Source of the DNA: Membranipora membranacea
Lineage: Eukaryota; Bryozoa; Gymnolaemata; Cheilostomatida; Membraniporidae
DNA: 60,000 nt
Assembly (NCBI GenBank): GCA_914767715.1
Contig: OU612071.1
Span: 19,652,948 to 19,712,947, forward strand
Reading direction: 5' to 3'
The notes below the pieces were generated by a model. The model did no database searches and was not told the origin of the DNA. It saw only the letters and a list, made by a program, of their open reading frames with translations. A program made the position numbers and the translations under genes. Below are positions 14,901 through 24,960 of this stretch, piece by piece. The stretch's first letter is position 1. Every line of letters begins with the position of its first letter.

Positions 14901-16178
14901 TCACCAGAAGTATCACATACAAAGTTGGGAGTAGTCTGCTCTTCAAACACAGCTAATTAATCAACTCACTCCTCTATAAATAGAATGTAAGTCTACAGAG
15001 CACATCACGCAAATTGAAACTTGTCCAATAACTACTCGGTCCACATTTGTACCCCTGACAGCTATTCTGGCAGATGATAATGTTGCAGCTTGAATCTCCA
15101 CTATTGTTATCCTCGCAGCCCTCGGCTTGTTTAGTCACTCTGTTTATTCACATATTCTTCTCACATATCACAATGCATCGTAAAATCCTATATCATATCA
15201 TTGTAGTGATCAGATACCTATGATAGGATAACTCATTTATTATTGGAAGCAAAATGGACCCATTATGATGTGTGAGTTTTTCTTTACCATTAACCGCATT
15301 TATTATCATTCATTGTTTAAGAAAAGATCATAATAATCATCATTATTTTTCTATCAGAATCGTTGCATAGTCAAATTTGTCATATTTTCACATTACATGA
15401 TGAGAATTGAAGTTTGTGATAATTTCCTAAAATGAAATGTTTTTCTGAACTGATCGTTAACTCCTTGTCAATTCTTGTTAACAGGATTAACAGCAAATAA
15501 AGATAATATGAACACATAAAGCTGCTTCGGATAACGGGTTAATGCTGGCCAATACAGGTTTGTTTACTGGAAAATCAAAGAAATAATGGGTCTCAAGCCT
15601 CATCACCCCCTCCCACACATAGAAAACAAATACAACTCTCATCATTGGGAGAATACAAGCACTGTTCCCTCTCCAAAAATGCTTCCATAAGCCTCCTACA
15701 TGAGTCATGGTATCTGATATGATATAACTTTCAAAATAGTTTGGCAGTTTTGCAAGCTACTGAATGAGGCAAGTTGTTCCAAAACTCGATTGAACAACCT
15801 TGCAATTGAATAAATGAGGTAGAGAACGCAGGATTTGTTAACGAAAACAGTGAAGTGACTTTGGTCGCTATGAATTCCCAAAAAGGAGAAATGTATTCTT
15901 AGATATTATCAGATTTTTTGGCTTAGAACACTTATTGCAGGTTGGAAATTGCTATATTTTTCATTTTTTTCCAACAAACCTGTTATTTTGACCAGGGTAA
16001 TTTACTTACTGTCCGAAAGGCTCTGCAGAGAGCTGTGGTAATCTGCTGGTAGATTACTTCTTATTGACTGCAAAGTGGCAGGGAGGAGGATATCAGAGTT
16101 CACTAATGGTAACTCAGACAGGAATATCAGTAACAGCACACCGGCAGTCTGTCCCCAGAGGTCAGCCATTCCTCCCAT
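5980..16178 (-). CDS. NRF-6-like membrane acyltransferase, gene 2 (complete, 14 coding exons)
   Basis: Exons on the minus strand: 16178-16010, 13907-13716, 13445-13297, 13012-12834, 12188-12007, 10932-10762, 10230-10029, 9634-9463, 8889-8810, 8401-8279, 7700-7562, 7287-7098, 6872-6730 and 6216-5980. Phases agree throughout; total 2328 nt, 775 aa. A second in-frame ATG lies 3 codons downstream. Exon 1 encodes a signal peptide (GVLLLIFLSELPLV). Exons 2-4 form the NRF domain (YFDSFGKPGDGIL, MYDECLAV, GICAPNQC). From exon 5 on comes the multipass acyltransferase-3 domain: WVILGHT with the conserved His, SVDTFFVIGGILAA, HRYLRLTPAY, WYMWDGPYWP, SWYLCNDFQFF, FVPLSRLSYCAYLIN and the C-terminal FEQPFVNLE. 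Family role: NRF-6-type membrane acyltransferase-like proteins linked to lipid or xenobiotic transport; substrate unknown. It is a tandem paralogue of gene 1. An acceptor just upstream of the ATG (about 16193) suggests a 5' UTR intron. Confidence 0.9.
8969..9062. repeat. Short imperfect tandem repeat, about 24-bp unit
   Basis: Three to four degenerate copies of a unit like AAGTCCCAGTCTCTGTCTCG lie in an intron of NRF-6-like gene 2, between exons 8 and 9. No coding potential is visible. Confidence 0.55.
11643..11836. mobile_element. MITE-like element with about 59-bp terminal inverted repeats
   Basis: The ends are long imperfect inverted repeats. The left arm starts TTGTCACCTAATGGGCAAAT and continues through a shared TTGCACAAACTGATC block. 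The right arm read on the minus strand starts TTGTCACCTAATGAGAAAAT and contains the same block. The arms match at most positions over about 59 bp. The element is 194 bp, has no ORF, and lies in the intron between exons 5 and 6 of NRF-6-like gene 2. No clear target-site duplication is visible, so the superfamily is unassigned. Confidence 0.75.
14663..14953. repeat. Tandem repeat, about 98-bp unit x 3
   Basis: Three head-to-tail copies begin at about 14663, 14756 and 14854 with ACAACTAACTCTCT. All share the core CACATACAAAGTTGGGAGTA. The copies are highly similar, with small indels, which suggests recent expansion. The array lies in the large first coding intron of NRF-6-like gene 2. Confidence 0.85.
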
Positions 16179-16193
16179 ACCTGATGCTTAGTA

Positions 16194-17444
16194 CTGAAAA
16201 AATAAGACAATAATTAGGAATTGCGGGAGGTTTCTTGTTTTATGGTGCTACTTTTTAATGGGACTCCAGGTGCGCTTGCCATTATCCTCAAGTCAAAAAT
16301 ATGTTAAAACTAACGAAATGGTGTAAGACATCCATACATGTACATACACATGTATCTAACCAAACCAAAAGATTTTGAAAGTTAATGAGCAAAGGCACAG
16401 CACAAGCAATACATTTGAAATTTTATTACATACCTCTTGTTTGATGTAATTGTTACATAGAAGTTCTTCCTCAGCTCAATTTTTTCCCGAGCAAATCTTG
16501 AATGCGCACCTAAGATCTTGTGTACAATTCACAAATCTGAGGCTGCCAATTACACAAGATTCCAGAAACTTAGTCATGCTAATTAGTATAGCCAATGACC
16601 TAACAAACATGTTTTACATTCTATTATAAAGCATATAATGTCTTATAACATTTGTGGTTGAGATCTTTAGGATTAACTGAGATTGCCGTTCATCTCATTA
16701 GAAATAAAGTAAAGAAACCCCCTCATTATTTTGCAAGCGGGCTAATTATCCTTATGTAATGGTACTCTCAACTTGGGATTTGAAACTATCATCAAATGTT
16801 TTGGGATAATTACAGGTTATAATCTTTACTAAGTGAGACAGCAATTAGATATTTTGATCAGATCTAGACATGTCTACTTTGGACAGACATCGCTTATCAG
16901 ATTATCAAATGCACCCGGTTGGCTAGCCAAGCTCACAATCTAACATCATGCAGGGCTCGGGATGATGTCGTGTCAACACTACAATTCGAATTTTATTTGC
17001 AGCTGTAGCAAACACTGGTATATCTTCCGGTAGGCCAGTGTAATATTATGACATGAAGGACTTATTACTATCAGCCAATGAGATGCAAACAAAGTATCAT
17101 AGAGAAAGTGGATAACTCCTCAATAGACTAAGGGATCGATGACACCATATTGAATCAAAGGACGAGTTATAATAATTGTTGCAGGCTACCAGTCATGGGA
17201 ACTATTAACGTTGCTGACTTTAGTCCTCCACAATAATTTTATGTGAAACAAAAAGTCCTAATTTCAACACCAAAAAAGCCTAGAAGTACATTCAAGTTGT
17301 GTTCTCCCAGTACAAACAATGGATATCAAAAGAAAACTATCCAAAGAATTTCATTCATTAATATTATGGTTAATTATGTGAGAAGCGCATTAGTAGAAAA
17401 ATTTTATATATTGTACAGCACCGAATACCCCAGGATATATTACC
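16194..17444. other. Divergent intergenic region between gene 2 and the plus-strand gene
   Basis: Gene 2 is transcribed leftward from 16178 and the next gene rightward from 17445, so this stretch should contain both promoters. I see no convincing core-promoter element, repeat or coding exon. Confidence 0.4.
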
Positions 17445-19251
17445 ATGTCTTCAGAAGCAACAATAGAAACAGAACATGAGTGGATGGACCCTGATGATCC
17501 TGTCATTGAGGTGAGCTGCTAAATCAGGTTTCTATAGACTAGATCAATTTTTGATCCAATTTGCATTCAATTGCATTCCTATTATTCTATTGGTGACCTG
17601 GCCGCCACCTTAGTAATTGGCATATTGATCAAACTTGGTCTATCTATATAGGGGTAGGAGGTGGCTCAGATGGTTAGAGATATGGTCCTTCAGCTCGCTA
17701 GTGTTGAAGGTCAAAGGTTCGAATCCTACTGCAGTCCATTGACTACTAGGTTTTGGATGCTCCCCACCCCATGAGTGCACTGAGCCAACTACAGTACAAA
17801 TTGAGAGCAAACTGGCTCAAAAATTTCAGCTTCGGTCTCAGGGCAACTAATATCTCTCAGTCATTATTTCGGGATGTGGCATGTGATAAGACACCTGATT
17901 TTGAACAGCAATTTGACCAACCAACCACATACAGCCATCGATTCTTGAGAAAACTCATAAATATAACGAAACAACGCTCTCGGCCATTATTTGTATACAA
18001 GCTGTCAAGTAGTTCATTGTTTATATTAATTCTGTTTTATTAAAACTCATCACAACTTGTGAAGGCTCACAGCAAAACTCTGCATCAGTTTTGCATTTCT
18101 GCCTTAAAATTCCCAACCGGATCGGCGCGTCCTGATGAAAATGTCTCAGAATTAAGTTTCTTTGGTTTTTAGTAAACCCTTGTTTTTAATTATACTTTTC
18201 ATATTTTGGAATCACTGGCTGCCATCCCTTGGATTATATTCGCTTCAAATTACTAGATTGAAGGTCCAGTTTAAGTCTGAGAAGGACTATCCTTGTAGGA
18301 AGGTGCGAAACAATATTCAAGTCAAGGCTCGTAACGCTATGCATTAGAGAGCAATGCATCCATTTGGTTTAGGAACTTGATCATTGCTGTGTAAAAATGA
18401 TGACTCACAATCAGTGGCAACCTGAAAACTGTAAATCATTCAGAATTTTTGATCAAAGTATCAAGGGATATAAGAGCAGGAGTTGTTTCCCCAGGATAAG
18501 CAGGAGAGAGTAATCCCAATAATTTATCTTGCCTTTGTGGGATCAGGTCACAGGGCACTCATCTTGGGCAGTGATCAATCCTAATTCAATATTCAGAGAC
18601 ATCATATATTTCTCTCTGTCACATCTGTCTCAGGCAAAGACTGATGAGGAGGGTAAGCAGCCTGTGATTATTTCTTCTCAGCAAGAAACAAGTACTCCTG
18701 AAAAGTTGGCTATAAAATTCTCCGATCAGAAACTTACAGAGAACCAATGTACAGACAAAGACCCTAAACCCAGAGTCAGGCTGAGTGAATGCTGCAAAAC
18801 CTCTCAAAGACCAGATACCCCAACCCCATGTGACCCAGCCAGTTTACCTGCAACAAGCTCCACAGACTATAGATTTTCCACCCCTACAGTGCAGCTGGGA
18901 AAGGAAATCTATCAACGAAAGCTCACCAAAGGCGACATTAAAAAAGATCAACCGCCTAACAAACTGCTGGATTATGGCCATCAATGTCAAAATATTGTTG
19001 TATCCAAGACAACAGACAATGATTGCACAAAATGTAAAGCTGAGGAACTTGTCAAATGTGGCGGTGTCTCCTGCAGCAAAACGATTGGTCGCTTGAGTTT
19101 ATGTGATCAGGATAAATGCAATGATGATAAGAAAGCTGCCTGTCACAAAGGCACTACCTCAACAAATAAGAATGATGGGGTTACCATACAGAGAGGGTCA
19201 TGCTCATCTGACTATAGTGCAGAAACTGAGAAGGAGATTTTAGAACCATAG
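17445..19251 (+). CDS. Unrecognised Cys/Lys-rich protein, two coding exons
   Basis: Exon 1 is 17445-17510, starting ACC-ATG and encoding MSSEATIETEHEWMDPDDPV through the donor GAG|gtgagc. Exon 2 is 18634-19251, after the acceptor ctgtctcag. Both junctions are phase 0, giving about 227 aa. The protein is acidic at the N-terminus, then Ser/Thr/Pro/Lys-rich, with a Cys-rich C-terminal third (DCTKCKAEELVKCGG, CSKTIG, LCDQDKCNDDKKAACHKG). There is no signal peptide or membrane segment. An AATAAA lies at 19321-19326, 70 nt after the stop. The intron contains a SINE at 17653-17745. I do not recognise a family. The paired cysteines could bind zinc but fit no standard finger spacing I know. Exon pairing is my inference from phase and splice signals. 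Confidence 0.6.
17653..17745 (+). mobile_element. tRNA-derived SINE, family A (copy 1)
   Basis: The sequence has a Pol III A box-like GTGGCTCAGATGGTTAGAG and a B box GGTTCGAATCC at tRNA spacing, followed by CTGCAGTCCATTGACTACT. It is homologous to the minus-strand copy at 28588-28680, including GTTGAAGGTC before the B box and TTGACTACT after it. It lies in an intron of the plus-strand gene. It is not a functional tRNA: there is no clear acceptor stem. Confidence 0.75.
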
Positions 19252-19320
19252 GTGCGACTAATCTCCTGCTGTGACAAAATTAATATTATGTGCATAATAG
19301 TTTTTTTAGCATTCGACATG

Positions 19321-19326
19321 AATAAA
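19321..19326 (+). promoter_or_regulatory. Polyadenylation signal AATAAA
   Basis: A canonical hexamer 70 nt downstream of the stop of the plus-strand Cys/Lys-rich gene. It lies in the 350-bp gap between that gene and the convergent pentraxin gene. Confidence 0.6.
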
Positions 19327-19603
19327 TTTTGAAGGCTTCTTTCTGATAAACTTTCTGTAAAATCATTCAAGGAGGCGGTTTGGTGGAATTTTTCCCCCTT
19401 TGTATTGGATGGAAGGGATTATGAAGATTATGAAGAAAATCAATATAATTTTTTTTCTTTGATTGCTTATAATTTGTGGTAATAAAGCAAAATCAGTCAC
19501 AACAATTAATGGAAGGAAGCAGCAAAATATTTGTATTGGTTTGATCATGATCAATGTTATACTAACGTCTCTTTCTTGTTAACCCGTCTTGTGAAGGTTA
19601 TTA

Positions 19604-22600
19604 TTAAGATGAACATTTGAACTTGTCACCGTATTGCATCTGATGGGTTCCAACTATTTCTAAATCTTTGAATGTCAATAGGTTTCCTTCTGACCTGCAT
19701 CTGAGCCCTCTGACTTCATCATTAGATAATGCATTGTACCACATCTGAAAGTCTGCTATGTAACCACTGACCATTTGTCGGCTATCAAGGCTCCCACCTA
19801 AAGTAACAAAATCATGGTTCAACATAGCAATAAGCTACCAGGAGTTTGGATATCATTCATCTCGGCCCCTTTGAATAAAAATATATCAACCCATAAAACT
19901 TGTTTGAATGGTGCTCTGGCAGACTGAGTGCAGTTTTATTCAGGTATTTATTTAAGATTGAGTTAGCCATTTGCACTTGAGAAAAAACCGACAGCTCGTT
20001 GATACAAGAAATGTTTTGCGAATTCACTGCAATGAGACTAAAAATGATATATCCATGCCATATATTGTCGTTAACAGTGCCAGCCAAGCCAACCAATCCA
20101 GAGGCTGCACACCACTTTTTTTTATATACAGAGTGTATTTTAAAACTAATCATTAGTAATTTCCCTCAATAAATTTTTCTACCTTGAGAATCTTGATCAT
20201 TCAGTAGAACCAGTGTGCTCTTTGCTGGTATATTATGCGTTCCAGTGTCTTGTATCTGAGAAACGAGCTCAAGTACTCCAGGACTATGCATATCATAAAA
20301 CCACTGGAAAACATAAGAACAAAGAAATGGCTATAATATTATGATACCTGCACCAAAGTAGCTCAGCTTTTTCGAACTTTGACAATAGAGAAAAGGCTTG
20401 GTAAAATTCTTTATTGTTACAATCTGAAAATTTATGCAGGGGGAGTGAATGTTATATATATTAACACAAATTTAATCTATAAATTGGTGTAACTGATAGA
20501 GTTTTGAACCTCGATAAAGATTGCATAGCACTGACCGGATTAATATCTAATCTAACCTTCAAATAGCTGTTACGCTTCCAAACAAAACAGTGACGATGCC
20601 GATCCATGAAAGATTCGAGCTGCTCCGAGAATCCCAAGTTATCTGGCTCCATGGTCAGCTTCATCATCGGTTTATCCCCAGGACGATAGAAGCCGAACAG
20701 GAAAGCATTATGCTGGGCTGAAATACAGATAGGATATGATTGAGCTTGCTTTTCAGTTCTGTATAAACGTGCAATCAGTGGGTTGGCCATATCTAGAAAT
20801 TAATTATATTCCTTGACCTGTGACCTTTTGGAGGTAAAAGGGTTGAGGTATATTTTTTCGGTTATGGTCTGGCTGTTGTGTGGGAAATAAATACTGATAC
20901 CACATAAAAAAAGTACCATCTGACCTCCAGCCATCCATTCATAGCAAACACATTGGCTACAGTGAGGATCAATATTGAGCTTACTCTTATTCTAACAAAT
21001 AAAATTACAAGAATTAAAAATTTAGTTTGATGAATCAAACTAAGCGCAATGAAGCTTTCTCTTAGAGGCTATGCTTATGACTCTTACTTTCCGATGCTAT
21101 GCTAATGAGAGCTTCTACTTCTGCTTCTGGATTACTGATGCTTGGCATGTGACCAGGAATTGGCTCATAGTAGAAGCAGAGGGTGAACTCCTCGAGCGCT
21201 GGTAAGCTTGAGACCTTCAGAAAGTTTTGTATGTTCTCTTGTTTCCAGTAAGCCATTCTAATACTGTTACCTAAAATACAACAGACGAATATGTAGCAAG
21301 TTTTATTATGCCAAGCCTTCTCATACTCACACTCACAATTGTAAAAGCATTGGATTGCCAGCTCTTCTAAAAAAGAACTCAACAGTGTCCTTAGTGTACA
21401 AAGGAAATGAGGCAGATTGAAGCATTAGTTAAAACTTGGGATAAAGGTTTGATTAGATAAGAAAAGTTCTCAGAGACATCTGAAGCTACCTAAGAGCATT
21501 ATGTCTGCTAGATCTGTCAGCATCAGCGGCAAGTCAGCGTTATATAACCAGGCTTTCATGGCTCATGTATTGACATACAAGGGGCAAGCTTCGATGCTTG
21601 AAAATTACATTGAGATTGAAAAAACAGAAAGCTCAGTTTCAGCCTTATGAGTTGTCAGCTTTCGTCTATTTGAGGAGAGATGAGTCTCAACCAGAGCAAG
21701 TATCTGATCTTAGAGTGAGTTGGCATTAATAAATGGATCTTACCTGAAGAAGTATTTGCTGCAGTAGTTTTCTGTTGCTGTTGCTCCTTCATAGCGGTAA
21801 CCTCTAACTTGACCACTGCAAAAGCTACTCCAAGAGAAAGAGCCAAGATACTCAGAACAGCAATCACCACAATGAGGATGATTTCTCTCCTAGAAGTTCT
21901 CTGCTTTGAAGCCCGCAAAGTATGACCTTGCATCAGCCTCGGAGGGTAACTGGGTAACTTTGGCGGATCATCTTCTGGAATACTGGAATATAAACAGCAT
22001 TTGAAAGATGGAGATTTTTCCTAAATATCATACAATGAGACCTCTTCATGTATTTTTGCATTCTTATCTGTGCATGATTTATTGTAAAAACAAGCTTGCT
22101 CTGCACCATCAGGGGGCGAATTGAATAAAGGCATAACATCTGATACTTTTGGTAATGCTAAATGGGTAATGGCGCAATGGGTAAGGCATGGGTCTATCAA
22201 TCGAGAGGTCCCATGTTCGATTCCTGGCGGGTCACGGTGGTGTCAGGAAGAGCATCCGACCTCAAATGCTCCTGTGCCCCATCAGGATCCAGTCCGTAGA
22301 CCCGTACTGATACCGGAGACAAAAAAACCAAGCAACATCATGGTGTCTCACACGGTATCACATGGTATCAAGACTTTAAATGGACGTGAGTGAGTTTGGT
22401 GATGCTAAATCGTTGGCAACCCTATTTGCTTTGCAGTAGTAAGGGAGAAATTTCAGTTAAAGACAGCCAAAATTGCCATATGATTGCTCGCTTACTCTAT
22501 ATATATATGTCCATCAATGAGTAAGCAATTTGGGCATGAGACCCCAACAGGTCTCTGTCCCTCAGTGACTGAGCAATTAAGAGATGGGGTTGCTCACTCA

Positions 22601-22867
22601 TTGATGGAACATTCTGAGTAAGTCATTTGGGAACAAACTCATCTCATTGAAAAACCAAATGAGCAATAATCTTGAGTAAGCGATAGTGATAGTCTGCATT
22701 GAAAAGCATCGCTCACTCTGATTGGAAGACCCCCTGCATAAGACAGCTGCTAAGTATTTAAACAACTTGATATCTTACCTCAAGTTCCGTTTGATTGCTA
22801 TCAAATCTTCATACTCCTCCTCCTGACTGATTGGAGTAGTGTACACGTCCTCTGAAGTATGCATCAT
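19604..22867 (-). CDS. Type II transmembrane pentraxin-domain protein, gene 1
   Basis: Six exons on the minus strand: 22867-22779, 21982-21744, 21270-21088, 20717-20557, 20303-20183 and 19797-19604. Phases agree; 328 aa. The N-terminus is cytosolic and acidic with tyrosines (MMHTSEDVYTTPISQEEEY). A basic stretch (KQRTSRR) and one hydrophobic segment (EIILIVVIAVLSILALSLGV) follow, predicting N-in/C-out topology. A short Gln-rich stalk leads to a C-terminal pentraxin/LamG-like domain with the canonical cysteine pair (FTLCFYYE, HRHCFVWK). It also has the calcium-loop signature LLNDQDSQGGSLDSRQM, in which Asp/Gln/Asp and the later Asp/Gln match CRP positions 138-140, 147 and 150. Family: pentraxins are Ca-dependent pattern or ligand-binding lectin folds. 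The membrane-anchored layout recalls neuronal pentraxin receptor. A role in surface recognition is inferred. Confidence 0.87.
22166..22391 (+). mobile_element. tRNA-derived SINE, family B (copy 1)
   Basis: The head is tRNA-like (GGCGCAATGGGTAAGGCATG ... GTTCGATTCCTGG). The body contains GTCAGGAAGAGCATCCGACC followed by TCAAATGCTC, and the tail includes GGTATCAAGACTTTAAATGG. The minus-strand copy at 57318-57545 matches over the full length. The element lies inside an intron of the pentraxin gene. From memory, GGAAGGGCATCC-type cores occur in several animal SINE families; I cannot assign one without a search. Confidence 0.8.
22483..22684. mobile_element. Short palindromic (MITE-like) element
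   Basis: Nested inverted repeats built on GAGTAAGC/GCTTACTC. TCCATCAATGAGTAAGCAA at 22510-22528 pairs with TTGCTCACTCATTGATGGA at 22590-22608. The outer GCTTACTC near 22490 pairs with GAGTAAGCGAT at 22674-22684. There is no ORF. It lies in the first intron of pentraxin gene 1. Superfamily unknown. Confidence 0.6.
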
Positions 22868-22899
22868 AGCTGCATATACTCAAGCCTGAGATGTGATGC

Positions 22900-24420
22900 A
22901 GCCTAACTCTATAGGCATGGCCAATTAATAGGGTCATCACGTCAATTAGTGTCTTAATTTTTTGCATAGGTAGCCAATTTCAGCATAATGGGATATTAAA
23001 TTAGATCAATGTCAATTTAAGGTGATGGAATATCTTGATATGACCTTGCCAAAATATAACAAATGATGATAAGATGTAAATTTAATTAGCACTCATCACA
23101 AAATTCACAAGTGTCATTTATTGGAGCAAAACACATGCCTAAGATGTGTGCTAAGATAAATTGTAAACAATGATAAACAGTTGCTACTAGTTGCTGTAAG
23201 TGGAATTTGATGCAGTCAATGCAGAAAAAACTTGCTTGTGTAATCAAACCAGGCAACATCAATCATACCATGGTTAATTTAGAAAAACACAGGCAAGCTT
23301 GTATCTAATCGAGAGTTGGGAACTCCTAATTTGGAATATTTGCCTGGAAAACTATATCACAGTATTGATGTTGATCAGAGCCAAAGTCTTGTGACTTGGT
23401 TATTGTTTCAATGCACACTTATTGACAAATACGTTGCTCGCAGCAGTTGAACCTGTCAGAGTATGTTGTGTACCTGCATCATCAGTAGTTTAATAACAAA
23501 AAAATGTGTCAGTGTGCTCAAAAAAAATTACTTCAAATCTCAACATAAAGCACTCCTTTGCTTTCTGAACTTTGAGACTGGTGGGAATTTTAAAGCATAA
23601 AAAATAGCACACACTTGCTTTATGAATTTTCTGTTAAATTGAGATTGAAAAGTATGATCAGCGTCATTTAACTTAGTGTGCCTCTATAAAAATTTAGAGA
23701 GTGCTCATGCACAGAGAACTTCTCATTTGTAGGGGTGTGAGCATTAATCAATGTGCTGGTTATTGAATTCTGTTATTTCGCTAATTATGACCTTGTCGAA
23801 AACCTGTCGCTCCCAACAAACCGAGCTATCCCCTGACGGTTCATCCCTATTTGCAACATTAAATGACAGATAGATATATTATGATAATTGATAAGAGTAT
23901 TTTTAATACTACCAAGCGTTTCAACTTTTCAACCAGTATTGCATAAACACAGTCATGAAGGGTGGTCGGTTTTGTTGAAAAGAAGAAACAATGGCAATGC
24001 AGCAATCAATTTCTGTTCAATCATAGCGGTCTGATTTGGAAGTTGTATTCTCATATAATATGAGAGGACAATTACCATATTAAAGCGATATCAAGTAACC
24101 AGATGTGTTTCAACATCCAAGCAACCTCTATTCAGACTATATTTCTTGTTAATAATCCACAAATTTCAGTTTTGTGTTCATGATAAATGCATGTGTATAT
24201 CAAAACCCATATCCAGTGCCCCATATCACTTTTTCAAAAAGTGTTTAGGAAAAAAAAAGAAGAAATGGCTGAATCAAGATCCTGTGTTCTGCCATATTTG
24301 TAAAACCAGATGAGGGTGTGCTTATTTAATATTTTTGTATGATATGTGCCATGAAGGCGTGAGAATAATTTGAAATTAAAGAACAGCTTACTTTACCAAG
24401 ATATATCAATGAAAATCTGT
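22900..24420. other. Intergenic AT-rich stretch
   Basis: Lies between the 5' end of pentraxin gene 1 and a pair of SINE-like repeats. No ORF with splice support, RNA gene or clear repeat was found. Confidence 0.4.
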
Positions 24421-24422
24421 AA

Positions 24423-24960
24423 GCTTCAGCGGGTTGGCGTGGCCGATTGGCTTGTGTGCTCGATCACAGTCCCTGTTTGAGACCAAAAAGAAGCAAGGAG
24501 GTGCATGACAACAATGATAACAAGCTTGATGTGCGAGAGGCCCGGTGAAGACTGAGATTAATTTTATTATAATCTCTTTTACTATTTGGTGGTTTAAACT
24601 TGTTTTGTTTTGGTACCTAGTTATCACTACTTATACCCACTACATCATTAAATTTAAACTCCTGAATTATTTGCCATTGAGCTTTGCAAGCTTCAGCGGT
24701 CAAGCGTGGCTGAGCGGTTGGAGTGTTTTAGCTCAGCGCGAGAGGCCTGAGTTCAGATTCTGGTGAAGACAGATTTCTTTTACATATCATCTATTTTACT
24801 ACTTGGTGGTTTTTTTTATTAATATTTTTATTGGCAATCTAATTCATTCCCGTAGCGAATGTTTTCCGAATAGTGCCGAAAATAAAAAAAATTGTTTACT
24901 ACTTACACCCACTGCATCGTTAAAATCAAACAGCTGAATTATCACTCACTAAGCTTTCCT
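24423..24960 (+). mobile_element. Tandem pair of tRNA-derived SINE-like elements, family D
   Basis: Two adjacent related units run from about 24423 to 24690 and 24691 to 24960. Each starts CTTCAGCG and has a tRNA-like head; the second has GCGTGGCTGAGCGGTTGGAG and GAGTTCAGATTC. Each continues through a GGTGAAGAC block and TTTACTA-TTGGTGGTTT, and ends with an ACCCACT-CATC block and a GAGCTTTGC-like or CTAAGCTTTCC-like end. The first copy has a more diverged head. They lie between the two pentraxin genes. Confidence 0.65.

Noticed and set aside
15487-15708. Minus-strand ORF in the first intron of NRF-6-like gene 2 as an extra exon
   Set aside because: Exon 1 (16010) joins exon 2 (13907) in phase without it, and it shows no similarity to the NRF domain of gene 1.
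17700-17740. Functional tRNA gene at the B-box-like GGTTCGAATCC
   Set aside because: No closed acceptor stem or cloverleaf, and a second diverged copy at 28588-28680 shows it is a SINE.
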